The position numbers were made by a program, and so were the translations under genes. Under the pieces are notes generated by a model. The model had not been told where the DNA came from and did not search any database. It worked only from the letters and a program-made list of their open reading frames with translations. From Paraburkholderia acidipaludis NBRC 101816 (GTDB taxonomy: Bacteria > Pseudomonadota > Gammaproteobacteria > Burkholderiales > Burkholderiaceae): a stretch of 64,000 nt of DNA. Position 1 is the first letter of the stretch. Each line of letters starts with the position of its first letter. This document shows positions 16,005 through 25,054 of this stretch, one piece after another. The DNA lies in the NCBI RefSeq assembly GCF_000684975.1, contig NZ_BAXZ01000009.1, forward strand, positions 62,001-126,000, read 5' to 3'.

Positions 16005-18458
16005 ATGACAGCCATAGGTCTGGAATTCGACCAGTTGAAGAACAGCGCCGAGGCGCTGCGCCGTTCCATTTCCAATCGCCTCATGTACGGCGTCGGCAAG
16101 GACGCCGTCACGGCGCGCCCGCAGGACTGGCTGCATGCCGCGGCGCTGGCCGTGCGCGACCGGCTCGTCGAACGGTGGATGGTCACCACGCGCCGGCAGT
16201 ACGACCAGGACGTCAAACGCGTCTACTACCTTTCGATGGAATTTCTGATCGGCCGCACGTTTTCCAACGCGCTGCTCGCGCTCGGCATTTACGACCAGAT
16301 GAAAGAGGCGCTGGCCGACGTCGGCGTGGACATGGAGTCGGTGATCGACTTCGAACCGGACGCCGCGCTCGGCAACGGCGGCCTCGGGCGCCTCGCCGCA
16401 TGCTTTCTCGATTCGATGGCGACGCTCGGGATTCCGGGCTTCGGCTATGGCATCCGCTACGACTACGGCATGTTCCGGCAGCAGATCGTCGACGGCGAGC
16501 AGGTGGAGGCGCCCGATTACTGGCTGCACGCCGGCAATCCGTGGGAATTTCCGCGGCCCGAGGTGCAATATCACGTGCACTTCGGCGGGCGCACGGTGCA
16601 GCGCAACGGCACGGTCGAATGGATCGACACGCAGCACGTCAACGCGATGGCCTACGACACCGTGATTCCCGGCTACGCCACGAGCGCGACCAACACGCTG
16701 CGCCTGTGGTCCGCCCGCGCGGACGAGGAGCTCGACCTTTCCGCCTTCAACCGGGGCGACTATCAGCGCGCGGTGGAAGCGCGCAACGAGTCGGAGAACG
16801 TCTCGCGCCTGCTCTATCCCGACGATTCGACCATGGCCGGCCGCGAGCTGCGCCTGCGCCAGGAGTACTTCTTCGTCTCGGCCACGATGCAGGATCTGAT
16901 CCGCCGCTACCTGCGCACGCACAGCACGTTCGGGCGCTTCTCCGACAAGGTGGCGGTGCACCTGAACGACACGCACCCGGTGCTCGCCATCCCCGAGCTG
17001 ATCCGTCTGCTAGTGGACGTGCACGGCATGCCGTGGGACGAAGCCATGCGCCATGTCGGCCGCGTGTTCTCGTACACGAATCACACGCTGATGCCCGAGG
17101 CGCTGGAAACCTGGGATATCGAACTATTGGCGCGCCTGCTGCCGCGCCACCTCGAAATCATCTTCGATATCAACGCGACCTTTCTGCGCGAGGCGAACGA
17201 ACAGGGCGCGCACGACCTCGACATGATCCGCCGCATCTCGCTCGTGGACGAATACGGCCCGCGCCGCGTGCGCATGGCCTATCTCGCGATCGTGGCGAGC
17301 CACAAGGTCAACGGCGTTTCGAAGCTGCATTCGCAGCTCATGCAGCGCGACATCTTCGCCGACTTCGCGCGCCTCTTTCCCGAGCGCTTCACGAACGTCA
17401 CGAACGGCATCACGCCGCGCCGCTGGCTCGCGCAGGCGAACCCGCCGCTCGCGCGGCTGATCGACGAAAGCATCGGCACGGGCTGGCGCAGCGATCTGCT
17501 CGAGCTTCACGGCCTGCGCAAGCTGCGCGGCGACGCTTCGTTCGAAGCGGCGTTTCGCGCGGCCAAGCGCAGCAACAAGGTGCGGCTCGCGCAGCGCATT
17601 GCTCAGCGTCTAGGGGTGACGGTCGACCCGGACGCGCTCTTCGACATGCAGGTAAAGCGCATTCACGAATACAAGCGGCAGCTGCTAAACGTGCTGCATG
17701 TGATCGTGCGCTACAACCGCATCGTCGAGAACCCGCAGCGCGACTGGGTGCCGCGCGTGGTGGTGTTCGCGGGCAAGGCCGCGTCGGCTTACCGCATGGC
17801 CAAGATGATCATCCGGCTCATCAACGACGTGGCCGCGAAGGTGAACAACGACCCGCGGGTGGGCGACCGGCTCAAGGTGGTGTTCGTGCCCAATTACGGC
17901 GTGAGCGTGGCCGAGGTGCTGATTCCGGCGGCGAATCTTTCCGAGCAGATCTCGACGGCGGGCACGGAGGCTTCCGGCACCGGCAACATGAAGCTCGCGC
18001 TCAACGGGGCGTTGACGATGGGCACGCTGGACGGCGCGAACGTCGAGATCGGCGAGGCGGTGGGGCCGGAGCACATCTTCATCTTCGGCCATACGTCGGA
18101 CGAAGTGGATGCGCTGCGCGCCACGGGCTACCGGCCGCGCCAGATCTACGAGGAGAACGCCGAGCTGCGCACCGCGCTCGACCAGATCCGCACGGGCTTC
18201 TTCTCGCCGGGCGACCCGGCGCGCTTCACGGAAATTTTCCACACGCTCGTGGACTGGGGCGACCACTACCTCGTGCTTGCCGATTTCGCGGCCTTCGTCG
18301 CCGCGCAGGAAGCGGCCGACCGGCGCTTTCTCGACGTGCCGGGATGGACGGCGAGCTCGATCGAGAACGTGGCGGCGATGGGGCCGTTCTCGTCGGATCG
18401 CGCGATTGCCGAATACGGGCGCGATATCTGGCACGTCAAGCCGATCGATCTGGGCTGA
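16005..18458 (+). CDS. glgP: Glycogen/alpha-glucan phosphorylase
   Basis: An 817-residue GT35 phosphorylase that releases glucose 1-phosphate from alpha-1,4-glucans. It has 'YYLSMEFLIGRT' near residue 70, 'ALGNGGLGRLAACFLDS' near 120, and the PLP-site signature 'EASGTGNMKLALNGALTMGTLDGANVEIGE', quoted in part as SGTGNMK with the Schiff-base Lys. A perfect AGGAGGT precedes the ATG, which fixes the start although the frame is open 139 codons further up. No other glycogen genes are adjacent, so it is an orphan here. Confidence 0.96.
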   Translation: MTAIGLEFDQLKNSAEALRRSISNRLMYGVGKDAVTARPQDWLHAAALAVRDRLVERWMVTTRRQYDQDVKRVYYLSMEFLIGRTFSNALLALGIYDQMKEALADVGVDMESVIDFEPDAALGNGGLGRLAACFLDSMATLGIPGFGYGIRYDYGMFRQQIVDGEQVEAPDYWLHAGNPWEFPRPEVQYHVHFGGRTVQRNGTVEWIDTQHVNAMAYDTVIPGYATSATNTLRLWSARADEELDLSAFNRGDYQRAVEARNESENVSRLLYPDDSTMAGRELRLRQEYFFVSATMQDLIRRYLRTHSTFGRFSDKVAVHLNDTHPVLAIPELIRLLVDVHGMPWDEAMRHVGRVFSYTNHTLMPEALETWDIELLARLLPRHLEIIFDINATFLREANEQGAHDLDMIRRISLVDEYGPRRVRMAYLAIVASHKVNGVSKLHSQLMQRDIFADFARLFPERFTNVTNGITPRRWLAQANPPLARLIDESIGTGWRSDLLELHGLRKLRGDASFEAAFRAAKRSNKVRLAQRIAQRLGVTVDPDALFDMQVKRIHEYKRQLLNVLHVIVRYNRIVENPQRDWVPRVVVFAGKAASAYRMAKMIIRLINDVAAKVNNDPRVGDRLKVVFVPNYGVSVAEVLIPAANLSEQISTAGTEASGTGNMKLALNGALTMGTLDGANVEIGEAVGPEHIFIFGHTSDEVDALRATGYRPRQIYEENAELRTALDQIRTGFFSPGDPARFTEIFHTLVDWGDHYLVLADFAAFVAAQEAADRRFLDVPGWTASSIENVAAMGPFSSDRAIAEYGRDIWHVKPIDLG

Positions 18459-18518
18459 CGCGCTGGCTGCGTTCCTGCCGGGCTTCGTGTCGGGTCAGTG
18501 CGCGGCCCGGTCCGCGAT

Positions 18519-18923
18519 TCAATGCGCCGGGCTGCGCGCGGCCGCGTCAGGGCGGCCCGCCATGGCGAGGCGCACGACCTGCTCGACGCGTTCGGCAAAA
18601 CCGCGGTCGAGGCTCGTCAGCGCCTCGCGCCGCTCGCCCCCCATCACGACGATCAGCCGGTGCGTGACGTCCTGCGTGAACCACGCGATCAGCCCGACCA
18701 CGAACAGCATCACCCCGCAGACGAGCCCGCCACCGGAACCGTGAAGGCCGCCCCATGCGCCGAGCACGACGCCGGCTGCCGAGAGCGCGACCGGCAGGAT
18801 GCGGTTGCGGCGCCCGGTCACGACCTGCACGTCCTCGATGTCGCGCAAGGCGAAGACCTGGCCCGCGACGGAGAGCGCGTTGCGCGTGACCGATACGCCG
18901 GCTTCGTTGAAGGGGAGTTCCAT
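18519..18923 (-). CDS. DUF6232-like small membrane protein
   Basis: A 134-residue protein. Residues 1-40 form a small beta-rich part ('GVSVTRNALSVAGQVFALRDIEDVQV'). Two membrane segments follow as a hairpin (about residues 46-60 and 67-84), then a C-terminal part with 'LIVVMGGERREALTSLDR'. This layout matches DUF6232 proteins, which have no known function. The ribosome-binding site is weak; the start is taken at 'MELPFNEAG', the first ATG before the conserved part. It is convergent with glgP. Confidence 0.65.
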   Translation of the reverse strand: MELPFNEAGVSVTRNALSVAGQVFALRDIEDVQVVTGRRNRILPVALSAAGVVLGAWGGLHGSGGGLVCGVMLFVVGLIAWFTQDVTHRLIVVMGGERREALTSLDRGFAERVEQVVRLAMAGRPDAAARSPAH

Positions 18924-18997
18924 CGATGAGAAAGCTGCGAAGGGAAAGGGCGCAGCGTACCAGAAGCGCGTGCGTCGCGCCCGGCGGCGTGACGCCG

Positions 18998-19030
18998 CAA
19001 AGGAAACGGGGCATCCTGCCGGATGCCCCG
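18998..19030 (-). terminator. Terminator after the porin gene
   Basis: A perfect 10-bp stem, CGGGGCATCC / GGATGCCCCG, around a 4-base loop, 57 bp downstream of the porin stop codon. Read on the minus strand the stem is followed by TTTCCTTTG, a moderate U-rich tail. Confidence 0.75.
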
Positions 19031-19086
19031 TCGGCACGTGGCGCCCGCCCGCGTCGCGGACCGGCGCCTGGCCGTTGCTGGCCTGC

Positions 19087-20232
19087 CTAGAACTTGACGC
19101 GCATGCCGACGTGCACGGCGACCTGATTCTGCGAGCCGGAGCCCGAGGGCTGGAAGATGCTCGAGTTCGAGTCGCCGATCTGCGCCTGCACCGGCGCGCC
19201 CTTGTACGAGCCCGACGCGTCCTGGTAAGCGACGGCCAGGTAGACGTCCGTGCGCTTGCTGAGCAGGTAGTCGACGGCGGCGTCGACCTGGTTCCAGTGC
19301 GCGCCGAAGAGACCCGAGGCACGCGAGTACGTATAGCCGAGCTGGCCCGAGAGCGCCGGCGTGAACGTGTACTTGCCGCCCACTTCGTAGGCGTTGTACA
19401 GGTAGGACGAGGAGGCGATCTGCGAGAGCAGCGTGTTCGTCCAGAGGGCCCACACGGTGGCCGGGCCGAGCGCGTAGCGGCCGCCCACGCCGAACGTGCG
19501 CAGGTCCTTCAGCGCGCCACCAATGCCGGCGATGGTCGTCGTGAAGGCGGGCGAGGCCGCGCCGGGGTAGGTGATATCCGTGTAGGCGGCGCCGAGGCCG
19601 AACGGGCCGTAGGCGTAGTTCGCGCCGAAGCTGTACGTGCGCGACGAAGCTTCCGCGGAGGTGGTGGGTGCGCCGGCGAACGAAGTCGTGTTCGAGAAGC
19701 CGTACAAGCCGCCGAAGGTCAGGCCTGCGAAGTTTACGCTCGAGAACTTGACCGAGTTGTCGATGCGGCTCGACGTCAGCTGGTCGATATCGTTGAAGTG
19801 ATAGGCCCAGTTGCCCACGGCCGTGTTGCCGCCGTTCGAGTAGTAGCCGCCGAGGTAGTCCGTGCTGAACGAGTATTGACGGCCGAACGTGAGCGAGCCG
19901 ATCGTGTTTTGCGTCAGGCCGACGTAGGCCTGGCGGCCGAACAGCGTACCGCCCTGGCCTGCTGCGCCCGTGCCGCTGACGAAACCGTTTTCGAGCACGA
20001 AGATGGCCTGCGTGCCGCCGCCCAGATCTTCCGTGCCGCGCAGGCCCCAGCGGCTGCCCTGCGCGACCCCGTCGCCGTAGCCCCAGTAGCTGCTGCTTCC
20101 GCCCGTGGCGTTCTTGATGTGGCTGTTGTAGCTGATACCCGCGTCGATCAGGCCGGACAGCGTGACGCTGCTTTGCGCATGCGCCCCGCCCGCGACCGAG
20201 GCAAAAACGGCGGTGGTCAAAATTTTCTTCAA
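19087..20232 (-). CDS. Outer-membrane porin, Burkholderia OmpC-like type
   Basis: A 381-residue general porin of the 16-stranded trimeric type. It has a signal peptide (KK, hydrophobic core, cleaved after 'GGAHA'), the N-terminal 'QSSVTLSGLIDAGISY', 'SRWGLRGTEDLGGG', the loop-3 region near 'GRQAYVGL', and the C-terminal Phe of 'VGMRVKF' needed for barrel insertion. I choose the TTG at 20232 because it gives a standard signal peptide and has CGGAG six bases upstream; an upstream ATG at 20289 would add 19 residues before the signal peptide. Its 5' region is AT-rich with a large inverted repeat. Confidence 0.92.
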   Translation of the reverse strand: MKKILTTAVFASVAGGAHAQSSVTLSGLIDAGISYNSHIKNATGGSSSYWGYGDGVAQGSRWGLRGTEDLGGGTQAIFVLENGFVSGTGAAGQGGTLFGRQAYVGLTQNTIGSLTFGRQYSFSTDYLGGYYSNGGNTAVGNWAYHFNDIDQLTSSRIDNSVKFSSVNFAGLTFGGLYGFSNTTSFAGAPTTSAEASSRTYSFGANYAYGPFGLGAAYTDITYPGAASPAFTTTIAGIGGALKDLRTFGVGGRYALGPATVWALWTNTLLSQIASSSYLYNAYEVGGKYTFTPALSGQLGYTYSRASGLFGAHWNQVDAAVDYLLSKRTDVYLAVAYQDASGSYKGAPVQAQIGDSNSSIFQPSGSGSQNQVAVHVGMRVKF

Positions 20233-20612
20233 AACATTCTCCGGATTGAGGAAAGATTCGAATGCCCCGTTTCTGGCGGACAGGGTCATGCGACGCGCTG
20301 AAATTTAAACATCAATCGCGAAAGGTATGTGGCATTATTTTAATATTACTGATATGTCTTATTTATGTTGCATAAATAAGACATCAGCCTTGAACGCCTT
20401 TTGTGGCGGGGATTTTAGCGATTCGTCGCGCGCCTCGAATGGCCGTCCAGACGCTCTTTTTCAGCTTTTAATCTTTCAATATGAAAATTTGTTCATTGAG
20501 CGTTTAAGTTTCGTCCGGCCGGTCTTGATGCGGAGTGCGAAGTATTGGGGAGGGTCGCCGGAGCGGCGCGAAGCCGGCTCATGCAGCCGCATGAGCCGGA
20601 TGGACAGACGGA
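20233..20612. promoter_or_regulatory. AT-rich porin upstream region with a large inverted repeat
   Basis: A 380-bp gene-free stretch, clearly more AT-rich than its surroundings. At 20355-20383 the 13-base arm TGTCTTATTTATG is followed after 3 bases by its exact inverse complement; outer CTGA/TCAG bases extend the symmetry to 20349-20387 with one unpaired base. There is no T-run in either direction, so it looks like an operator rather than a terminator. It lies about 120 bp upstream of the porin start. The regulator is unknown. Confidence 0.5.
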
Positions 20613-21728
20613 TTAGAGCGACAGGAGCGAGCCGCTGCGGATGGGCCGGTCTCCCGCGATGTGGGCCACTTCCATGCCCGCCGTCGCGAAGCGCGCGCTG
20701 TGCCGCGCGTACATCACGCCGCTCACGGTGCTGTTCAGCGTGAGCACTTCGTCGGTGAGCGGGTTGACGATGTCGGCCACGGGCGCGCCGGCCTCGATCC
20801 AGGCGCCGGTATCGGCGCGAAACACGATCACGCCGCTGGCGGGCGCGACGATCGGCTCGGTGCCGGCGAGCGGCGTGGCCGGAAACGCCAGCGCCGGCAG
20901 CGGCGCCGGGGTGCCCTCGATCACGCCGCGATGGATCAGGTAATCGACGATGCCTTGCGCGTCGTGCTCGGCGAAGTCGTGCGAGACGTCGCGCTGGCTG
21001 CGCAGCTCCACCGTCACGGAGATGGCGCTGTGCGGAATCGGGAAGCGCTTGCCGAAGCGCTCGCGCAACTCGGTCCAGCAGAAGCTGTGAATCTCGTCGA
21101 ACGGGTTGCCGATCGAGTTCAACGCGAGGAGCGACGCCTTCGCGTCGAGATAGCGCGCGAGCGGCTCGACGTCGGGCCACAGCTCGGGGTTCGTATAGAG
21201 GTGCAGCGCCGCTTCCCAGTCGCAGTGCAGGTCGAGCACGATGTCGGCATCGTAGGAGAGGCGCTGCAGCGCGAGACGCTGCGAATCGAGCTCGTTCTTC
21301 GGCTTCTGGGCGGCGAGCGCCTCGCCCATGGCCGCGCGGATGGCCCGGCGGTTGGCGTCGGCGTCCGGGCCGAGGCGTTCCTCGATGGCGGGCAGCACGA
21401 GCGCCGTCAGGTCGTAGAAGTTGCGGTTGAAGTTCTGCGCCGTGTTCGATTCGAAGCGCCCGACGAGATGGCCGAGCCACTGCTGGTTCAGGCCGATCGG
21501 ATTGGCCACCGGCACCACGACGATCTCGCCGCGGATGCGGCCGGCCGCTTCGAGCGCGGCGAGCTTGCGCCGCAGCGCCCAGGCGGCGAGCATGCCCGGC
21601 AGTTCGTCCGCGTGCAGCGAGGCCTGCACGTACACCTTCTGGCCGCCGCCCGTGCCGTAGTGAAAGCTCGTGATCTGCCGGGCGGTGCCGAGGGCGGGCG
21701 CTATCAACGGATGGTTCTGGGTACGCAT
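20613..21728 (-). CDS. Succinylglutamate desuccinylase/aspartoacylase-family (M14) protein
   Basis: A 371-residue zinc-dependent hydrolase of the AstE/AspA branch of M14. The zinc ligands are visible as HxxE in 'ASLHADELPG' and a later His in 'LDLHCDWE'. The probable catalytic Glu is in 'VTVELRSQ'. Family members hydrolyse N-acyl amino acids; this branch also includes ectoine-degradation DoeB-like and uncharacterised amidohydrolases. The start is taken at 'MRTQNHPL'. It lies downstream of an amino-acid binding-protein gene on the same strand, but a terminator separates the two. The exact substrate is not determinable. Confidence 0.8.
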   Translation of the reverse strand: MRTQNHPLIAPALGTARQITSFHYGTGGGQKVYVQASLHADELPGMLAAWALRRKLAALEAAGRIRGEIVVVPVANPIGLNQQWLGHLVGRFESNTAQNFNRNFYDLTALVLPAIEERLGPDADANRRAIRAAMGEALAAQKPKNELDSQRLALQRLSYDADIVLDLHCDWEAALHLYTNPELWPDVEPLARYLDAKASLLALNSIGNPFDEIHSFCWTELRERFGKRFPIPHSAISVTVELRSQRDVSHDFAEHDAQGIVDYLIHRGVIEGTPAPLPALAFPATPLAGTEPIVAPASGVIVFRADTGAWIEAGAPVADIVNPLTDEVLTLNSTVSGVMYARHSARFATAGMEVAHIAGDRPIRSGSLLSL

Positions 21729-21914
21729 GTGGGAGACGCGCGCTGCGGCAGGCCGCGGCACACGTGGGTAGTGGGTTCGTGAAAGGAAAGCCCGCAGCCG
21801 GGCTGCAAGAAGCGATCTTAGCGGATTCGATCTGGCGCCGTAACTTCGGTGGAAACGCGCCGAGGCGTGGAGCGCGCGGATTGCGCGGACGAAGCAGACG
21901 AAGCAGGGGCGAAA

Positions 21915-21942
21915 AAAAACCCGGATCGCCGTCCGGGTTTTT
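21915..21942. terminator. Terminator after the amino-acid-binding protein gene
   Basis: An 11-bp perfect stem, AAAAACCCGGA / TCCGGGTTTTT, around TCGCCG. On the minus strand it is followed by a run of T's (the A-run at 21912-21919), so it terminates the gene ending at 21988 and could work in both directions. Confidence 0.9.
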
Positions 21943-21987
21943 CTCTCACCTCGGGGAACACGCCGCGAGGCTCGGAACGCGCGTCGA

Positions 21988-22755
21988 TCAGCCGCCGTAC
22001 ACGTCGAAGTCGAAGTACTTCGCTTCGATCTTCTTGTACGTGCCGTCCTTGATCATGTCGGCGATGGCCTTGTCGATCTTCGTCTTCAGGTCGGCGTCTT
22101 CCTTGCGCAGGCCGATGGCGGCCGCGCCCGTCGGGATTTCCTTGCCGGCGAACTGGAAGCCCGCGCCGCGCGGGGTCTTCAGGAAGCCCAGGTCGGCCTG
22201 CACTTCGTCTTGCAGCGCGGCGTCCAGACGGCCCGAGATCAGGTCGGCGTAGACCTGGTCCTGGTTCTGGTAAGGCACCACGTTCACGCCCTTGGGCGCC
22301 CAGTTTTCCTTCGCGTAGGTTTCCTGGATCGTGCCCTGCTCCACGCCCACCGACTTGCCCTTGAGCGAATCGGCCGTCGGCAGGAGGTTCGTGCCCTTCT
22401 TCGCGACGAGGCGCGTCGGCGTGTTGAACAGCTTCGCCGAGAACGCGATCTGCTCTTCGCGCTGCGGCGTGATCGTCATCGACGAGAGAACGCCGTCGAA
22501 CTTCTTCGCCTTCAGGGCCGGGATCATGCCGTCGAAGTCCTGCTCGACCCACACGCACTTGGCGTTCAGGCGCTTGCAGATTTCGTTGCCGAGGTCGATG
22601 TCGAAGCCGACGAGCTTGCCATCCGGTGCTTTGGATTCGAACGGCGCGTAGCTGGCATCGACGCCGAAGCGGACGGTCGTCCAGTCTTTCGCGTGGGCGG
22701 CGCCGGCCGATACGGCCAGCAGGGCAACCGACAGGGCGGCAAGCAGTTTTTTCAC
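21988..22755 (-). CDS. Amino-acid ABC transporter substrate-binding protein (HisJ/ArgT type)
   Basis: A 255-residue periplasmic binding protein. The signal peptide is cleaved after 'AAHA' near residue 22. Conserved ligand-site segments of the lysine/arginine/ornithine/histidine-binding branch are 'RFGVDASYAPFESK', 'GFDIDLGNEICKRL', 'WVEQDFDGMIPALKAKKFD' (in part) and 'SMTITPQRE'. The start codon is GTG at 22755 with GAGGAG nine bases upstream. No permease or ATPase gene is adjacent and a terminator follows, so it is an orphan that probably shares a transporter encoded elsewhere. Confidence 0.9.
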   Translation of the reverse strand: MKKLLAALSVALLAVSAGAAHAKDWTTVRFGVDASYAPFESKAPDGKLVGFDIDLGNEICKRLNAKCVWVEQDFDGMIPALKAKKFDGVLSSMTITPQREEQIAFSAKLFNTPTRLVAKKGTNLLPTADSLKGKSVGVEQGTIQETYAKENWAPKGVNVVPYQNQDQVYADLISGRLDAALQDEVQADLGFLKTPRGAGFQFAGKEIPTGAAAIGLRKEDADLKTKIDKAIADMIKDGTYKKIEAKYFDFDVYGG

Positions 22756-23101
22756 TATGTGTACTCCTCGGATGGTTCATGGAGCGCCGCGTGCGGTCAT
22801 GCCGCCGCGGCGCATTGTCCGGCGCGTTGTGCATCCCGGACTTTCTTTGGGCTTGCCGGCGCGAGAGCCGGCGGCGCGGGCAGAAGCTTACCCGGTCAAA
22901 ATTGCTGCGTCGCTAGTGTAATACCGGATAGCGCAAGAATGCGCGCCGAAAGGAACCGCCGACGCCCGCTGGCGAGGGGCCTAAAGCCTTGCTGGGCAAG
23001 GCCCGGGCAGGAAGCTATGCGATCGGCATGAATTGTCTGCGAAAAGCGGAATGCGATGCCTGGTTGCAACAGTCGACGGCAAGCGGCGCCCGCCGTGCGG
23101 T
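22756..23101. other. Gene-free stretch between phnM and the binding-protein gene
   Basis: 346 bp with no supported coding frame. It must hold the promoter of the GTG-started binding-protein gene and the end of the phn transcript. Only a weak hairpin (CCTTGC-TGG-GCAAGG, around 22987) is visible, with no T-run. I see no clear sigma-70 elements. Confidence 0.4.
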
Positions 23102-24235
23102 TCAGACCACCCGCCTTCCCGCGAGATACGTGGCGCGCGGCACCGGCAAATCGTCGAGCATCGTCACGCGCACGAAGTCCGCGCGCAGGCCTGGCGTAAT
23201 GGCGCCGCGGTCCGTGAGCCCGGCGCGGCGCGCCGGCTCCCACGAAATCGTCGCCATTGCGCGCGGCAGCGGCCAGCCGGCCTTGGTCACGAGGTCGAAT
23301 GCCGCCGTGAGGAGGCTCGACGGCACGTAGTCGGACGAGAGGATGTCGAGCAGGTTCGCCTGCGCGAGCTCCAGCGCCGAAACGTTGCCCGAATGCGAGC
23401 CGCCGCGCACGAGGTTCGGCGCGCCCATGATGGTCGAGATGCCGCGCGCTTTCGCGGCCTCGGCCGCGATGCGCGTGGTCGGGAATTCGGCCAGCACGAT
23501 GCCTTCCGCGGCGGCCTGCTCGACGTGCTCGACCAGCGTGTCGTCGTGGCTTGCGAGCGGAAGGTTGCGCGCCCGGCAGCGCTCGACGATCTGGCGGCGA
23601 TGCGCGTCGGCGAAGCGCTGCTGCTCGTCGGCCAGTTCGGCCTGCATTGTCGCGGCCTCTTCGTCGGTCCACTTGCCGTAGCGCTCCTGGAAACGGCGCC
23701 ATTGCTCGCGGTCGTGCCACTGGCGCTGGCCCGGCGTGTGGTCCATCACGGAGGCGAGGCGCAAAAGCGGGTGCGCGCTCAGCGTGTCGAAGAGTTCGAT
23801 CACGTCCTGGGTCGCGATTTCGCAGCGCAGATGCAGGAAGTGCTCGGCGCGCAGCAGGCCGCGCTCCGAGAAGCGCGAGAGCGCCCCCGCGCAGGCGAGC
23901 TGCACCTCGCGGCCGCGCACGCCCACCGAAAGGCGCGTGCCGATGGCGAGCGCGTCGAATACGGTCGTGATGCCGGCCGCCGCGATCTGCGCGTCGTGGA
24001 TCACAAACGCGGCGTCGGTATTCCAGTGCACGCCGGGGCGCGGCGCGAGGTGTTTCTCGAGATTGTCGGTGTGCAGTTCCACAAGGCCGGGCAGCAGATA
24101 GTCGCCCATCCAGTCCTCGGCCTCGGGGGCGGACGTCGTGCCGCGCGACAGCTCGCGGATCCGGCCGTCCTCCACGCGCAGCGTGCCGGTGAAAACCTCG
24201 TCTCGCGTCACGATGCGAGCGTTCTTGATCAACAT
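23102..24235 (-). CDS. phnM: Alpha-D-ribose 1-methylphosphonate 5-triphosphate diphosphatase
   Basis: A 377-residue amidohydrolase-superfamily protein. PhnM removes pyrophosphate from ribose 1-methylphosphonate 5-triphosphate, the step before C-P bond cleavage by PhnJ. The N-terminal amidohydrolase cap 'MLIKNARIVTRDEVF' and the metal-site 'GLVELHTDNLEKH' (HxDN as in PhnM rather than HxH) are present, as are 'TTVFDALAIG', 'EFPTTRIAAEAAK' and the 'MGAPNLVRGGSHSGN' loop. It is the last gene of the phnGHIJKLM operon, 35 bp after phnL. Confidence 0.95.
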   Translation of the reverse strand: MLIKNARIVTRDEVFTGTLRVEDGRIRELSRGTTSAPEAEDWMGDYLLPGLVELHTDNLEKHLAPRPGVHWNTDAAFVIHDAQIAAAGITTVFDALAIGTRLSVGVRGREVQLACAGALSRFSERGLLRAEHFLHLRCEIATQDVIELFDTLSAHPLLRLASVMDHTPGQRQWHDREQWRRFQERYGKWTDEEAATMQAELADEQQRFADAHRRQIVERCRARNLPLASHDDTLVEHVEQAAAEGIVLAEFPTTRIAAEAAKARGISTIMGAPNLVRGGSHSGNVSALELAQANLLDILSSDYVPSSLLTAAFDLVTKAGWPLPRAMATISWEPARRAGLTDRGAITPGLRADFVRVTMLDDLPVPRATYLAGRRVV

Positions 24236-24270
24236 CGTCTGGCTCCGTAAGCAGAACAGGTAGAGCGGTT

Positions 24271-25053
24271 TCAGGCGGCTTCGTTCAATGCCGTCTGCGC
24301 GCGCGGCGCGGTGAGCGCAAGGCGGCGCGTGGCGACGCGCTCGCGCGTGTCTTCGTCGTGGAAGACGCCGACGATCGCCGCGCCGAGTTCGCGCGCCTCG
24401 ACAATCAGGCTCGACACCACCTCGCGATTCTCCGCATCGAGCGAGGCCGTGGGCTCGTCCAGCAGCAGCACGCGATGCCCGGCGATCAGGCCGCGCGCGA
24501 TGTTCACGCGCTGCTGCTCGCCGCCCGAGAACGTCGCGGGGGCGAGTGACCAGAGCCGCCGCGGCACGTTTAGCCGTGCGAGCAGCGCTTCGGCGCGCGC
24601 GTGCGCCTCGCTTTGCGCCACGCCGCGCGCCACAAGCGGCGCCGCGACGAGGTCGCGCGTGGCGACGCGCGGAATCACGCGCAGGAACTGGCTCACATAG
24701 CCCACCACGTTGCGGCGCAGGCGCAGCACGTCATGCGGCGCCGCACCCGTGATTTCGAGGTGCTGCTCCGATGCATCGTCGTCGCGAATGGCGATCGAGC
24801 CGCCGCTCGCGAGGTAATTGCCGTAGAGGCAGCGCAGCAGCGTGCTCTTGCCCGCGCCGGACGGCCCGACGAGCACGACGCATTCGCCGCGCTCGACGTC
24901 CAGCGAGACGCCCGCGAGCGCTTCGATGCCGATGCCGCCCTGGCCGTGCAGCGTGAACGTCTTGCGCACATCCTGCGCGCGCAGCATCAGCGCGGGGCGC
25001 TCGACAAAGGCGCTTGCGTGGGGGGAGGAGGCGGTACGCATCATGTCGATCAT
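24271..25053 (-). CDS. phnL: C-P lyase ABC-type ATPase subunit PhnL
   Basis: A 260-residue ABC ATPase. Walker A 'GPSGAGKST', the signature 'FSGGEQQRVN' and Walker B 'VLLLDEPTASLD' are intact. PhnL is a non-transport ATPase that joins the carbon-phosphorus lyase core with PhnK and is needed for alkylphosphonate activation. It starts one base after the phnK stop codon. Three ATGs occur in the first five codons (25053, 25044, 25041), so the exact start is uncertain by a few residues. Confidence 0.95.
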   Translation of the reverse strand: MIDMMRTASSPHASAFVERPALMLRAQDVRKTFTLHGQGGIGIEALAGVSLDVERGECVVLVGPSGAGKSTLLRCLYGNYLASGGSIAIRDDDASEQHLEITGAAPHDVLRLRRNVVGYVSQFLRVIPRVATRDLVAAPLVARGVAQSEAHARAEALLARLNVPRRLWSLAPATFSGGEQQRVNIARGLIAGHRVLLLDEPTASLDAENREVVSSLIVEARELGAAIVGVFHDEDTRERVATRRLALTAPRAQTALNEAA

Positions 25054-25054
25054 C

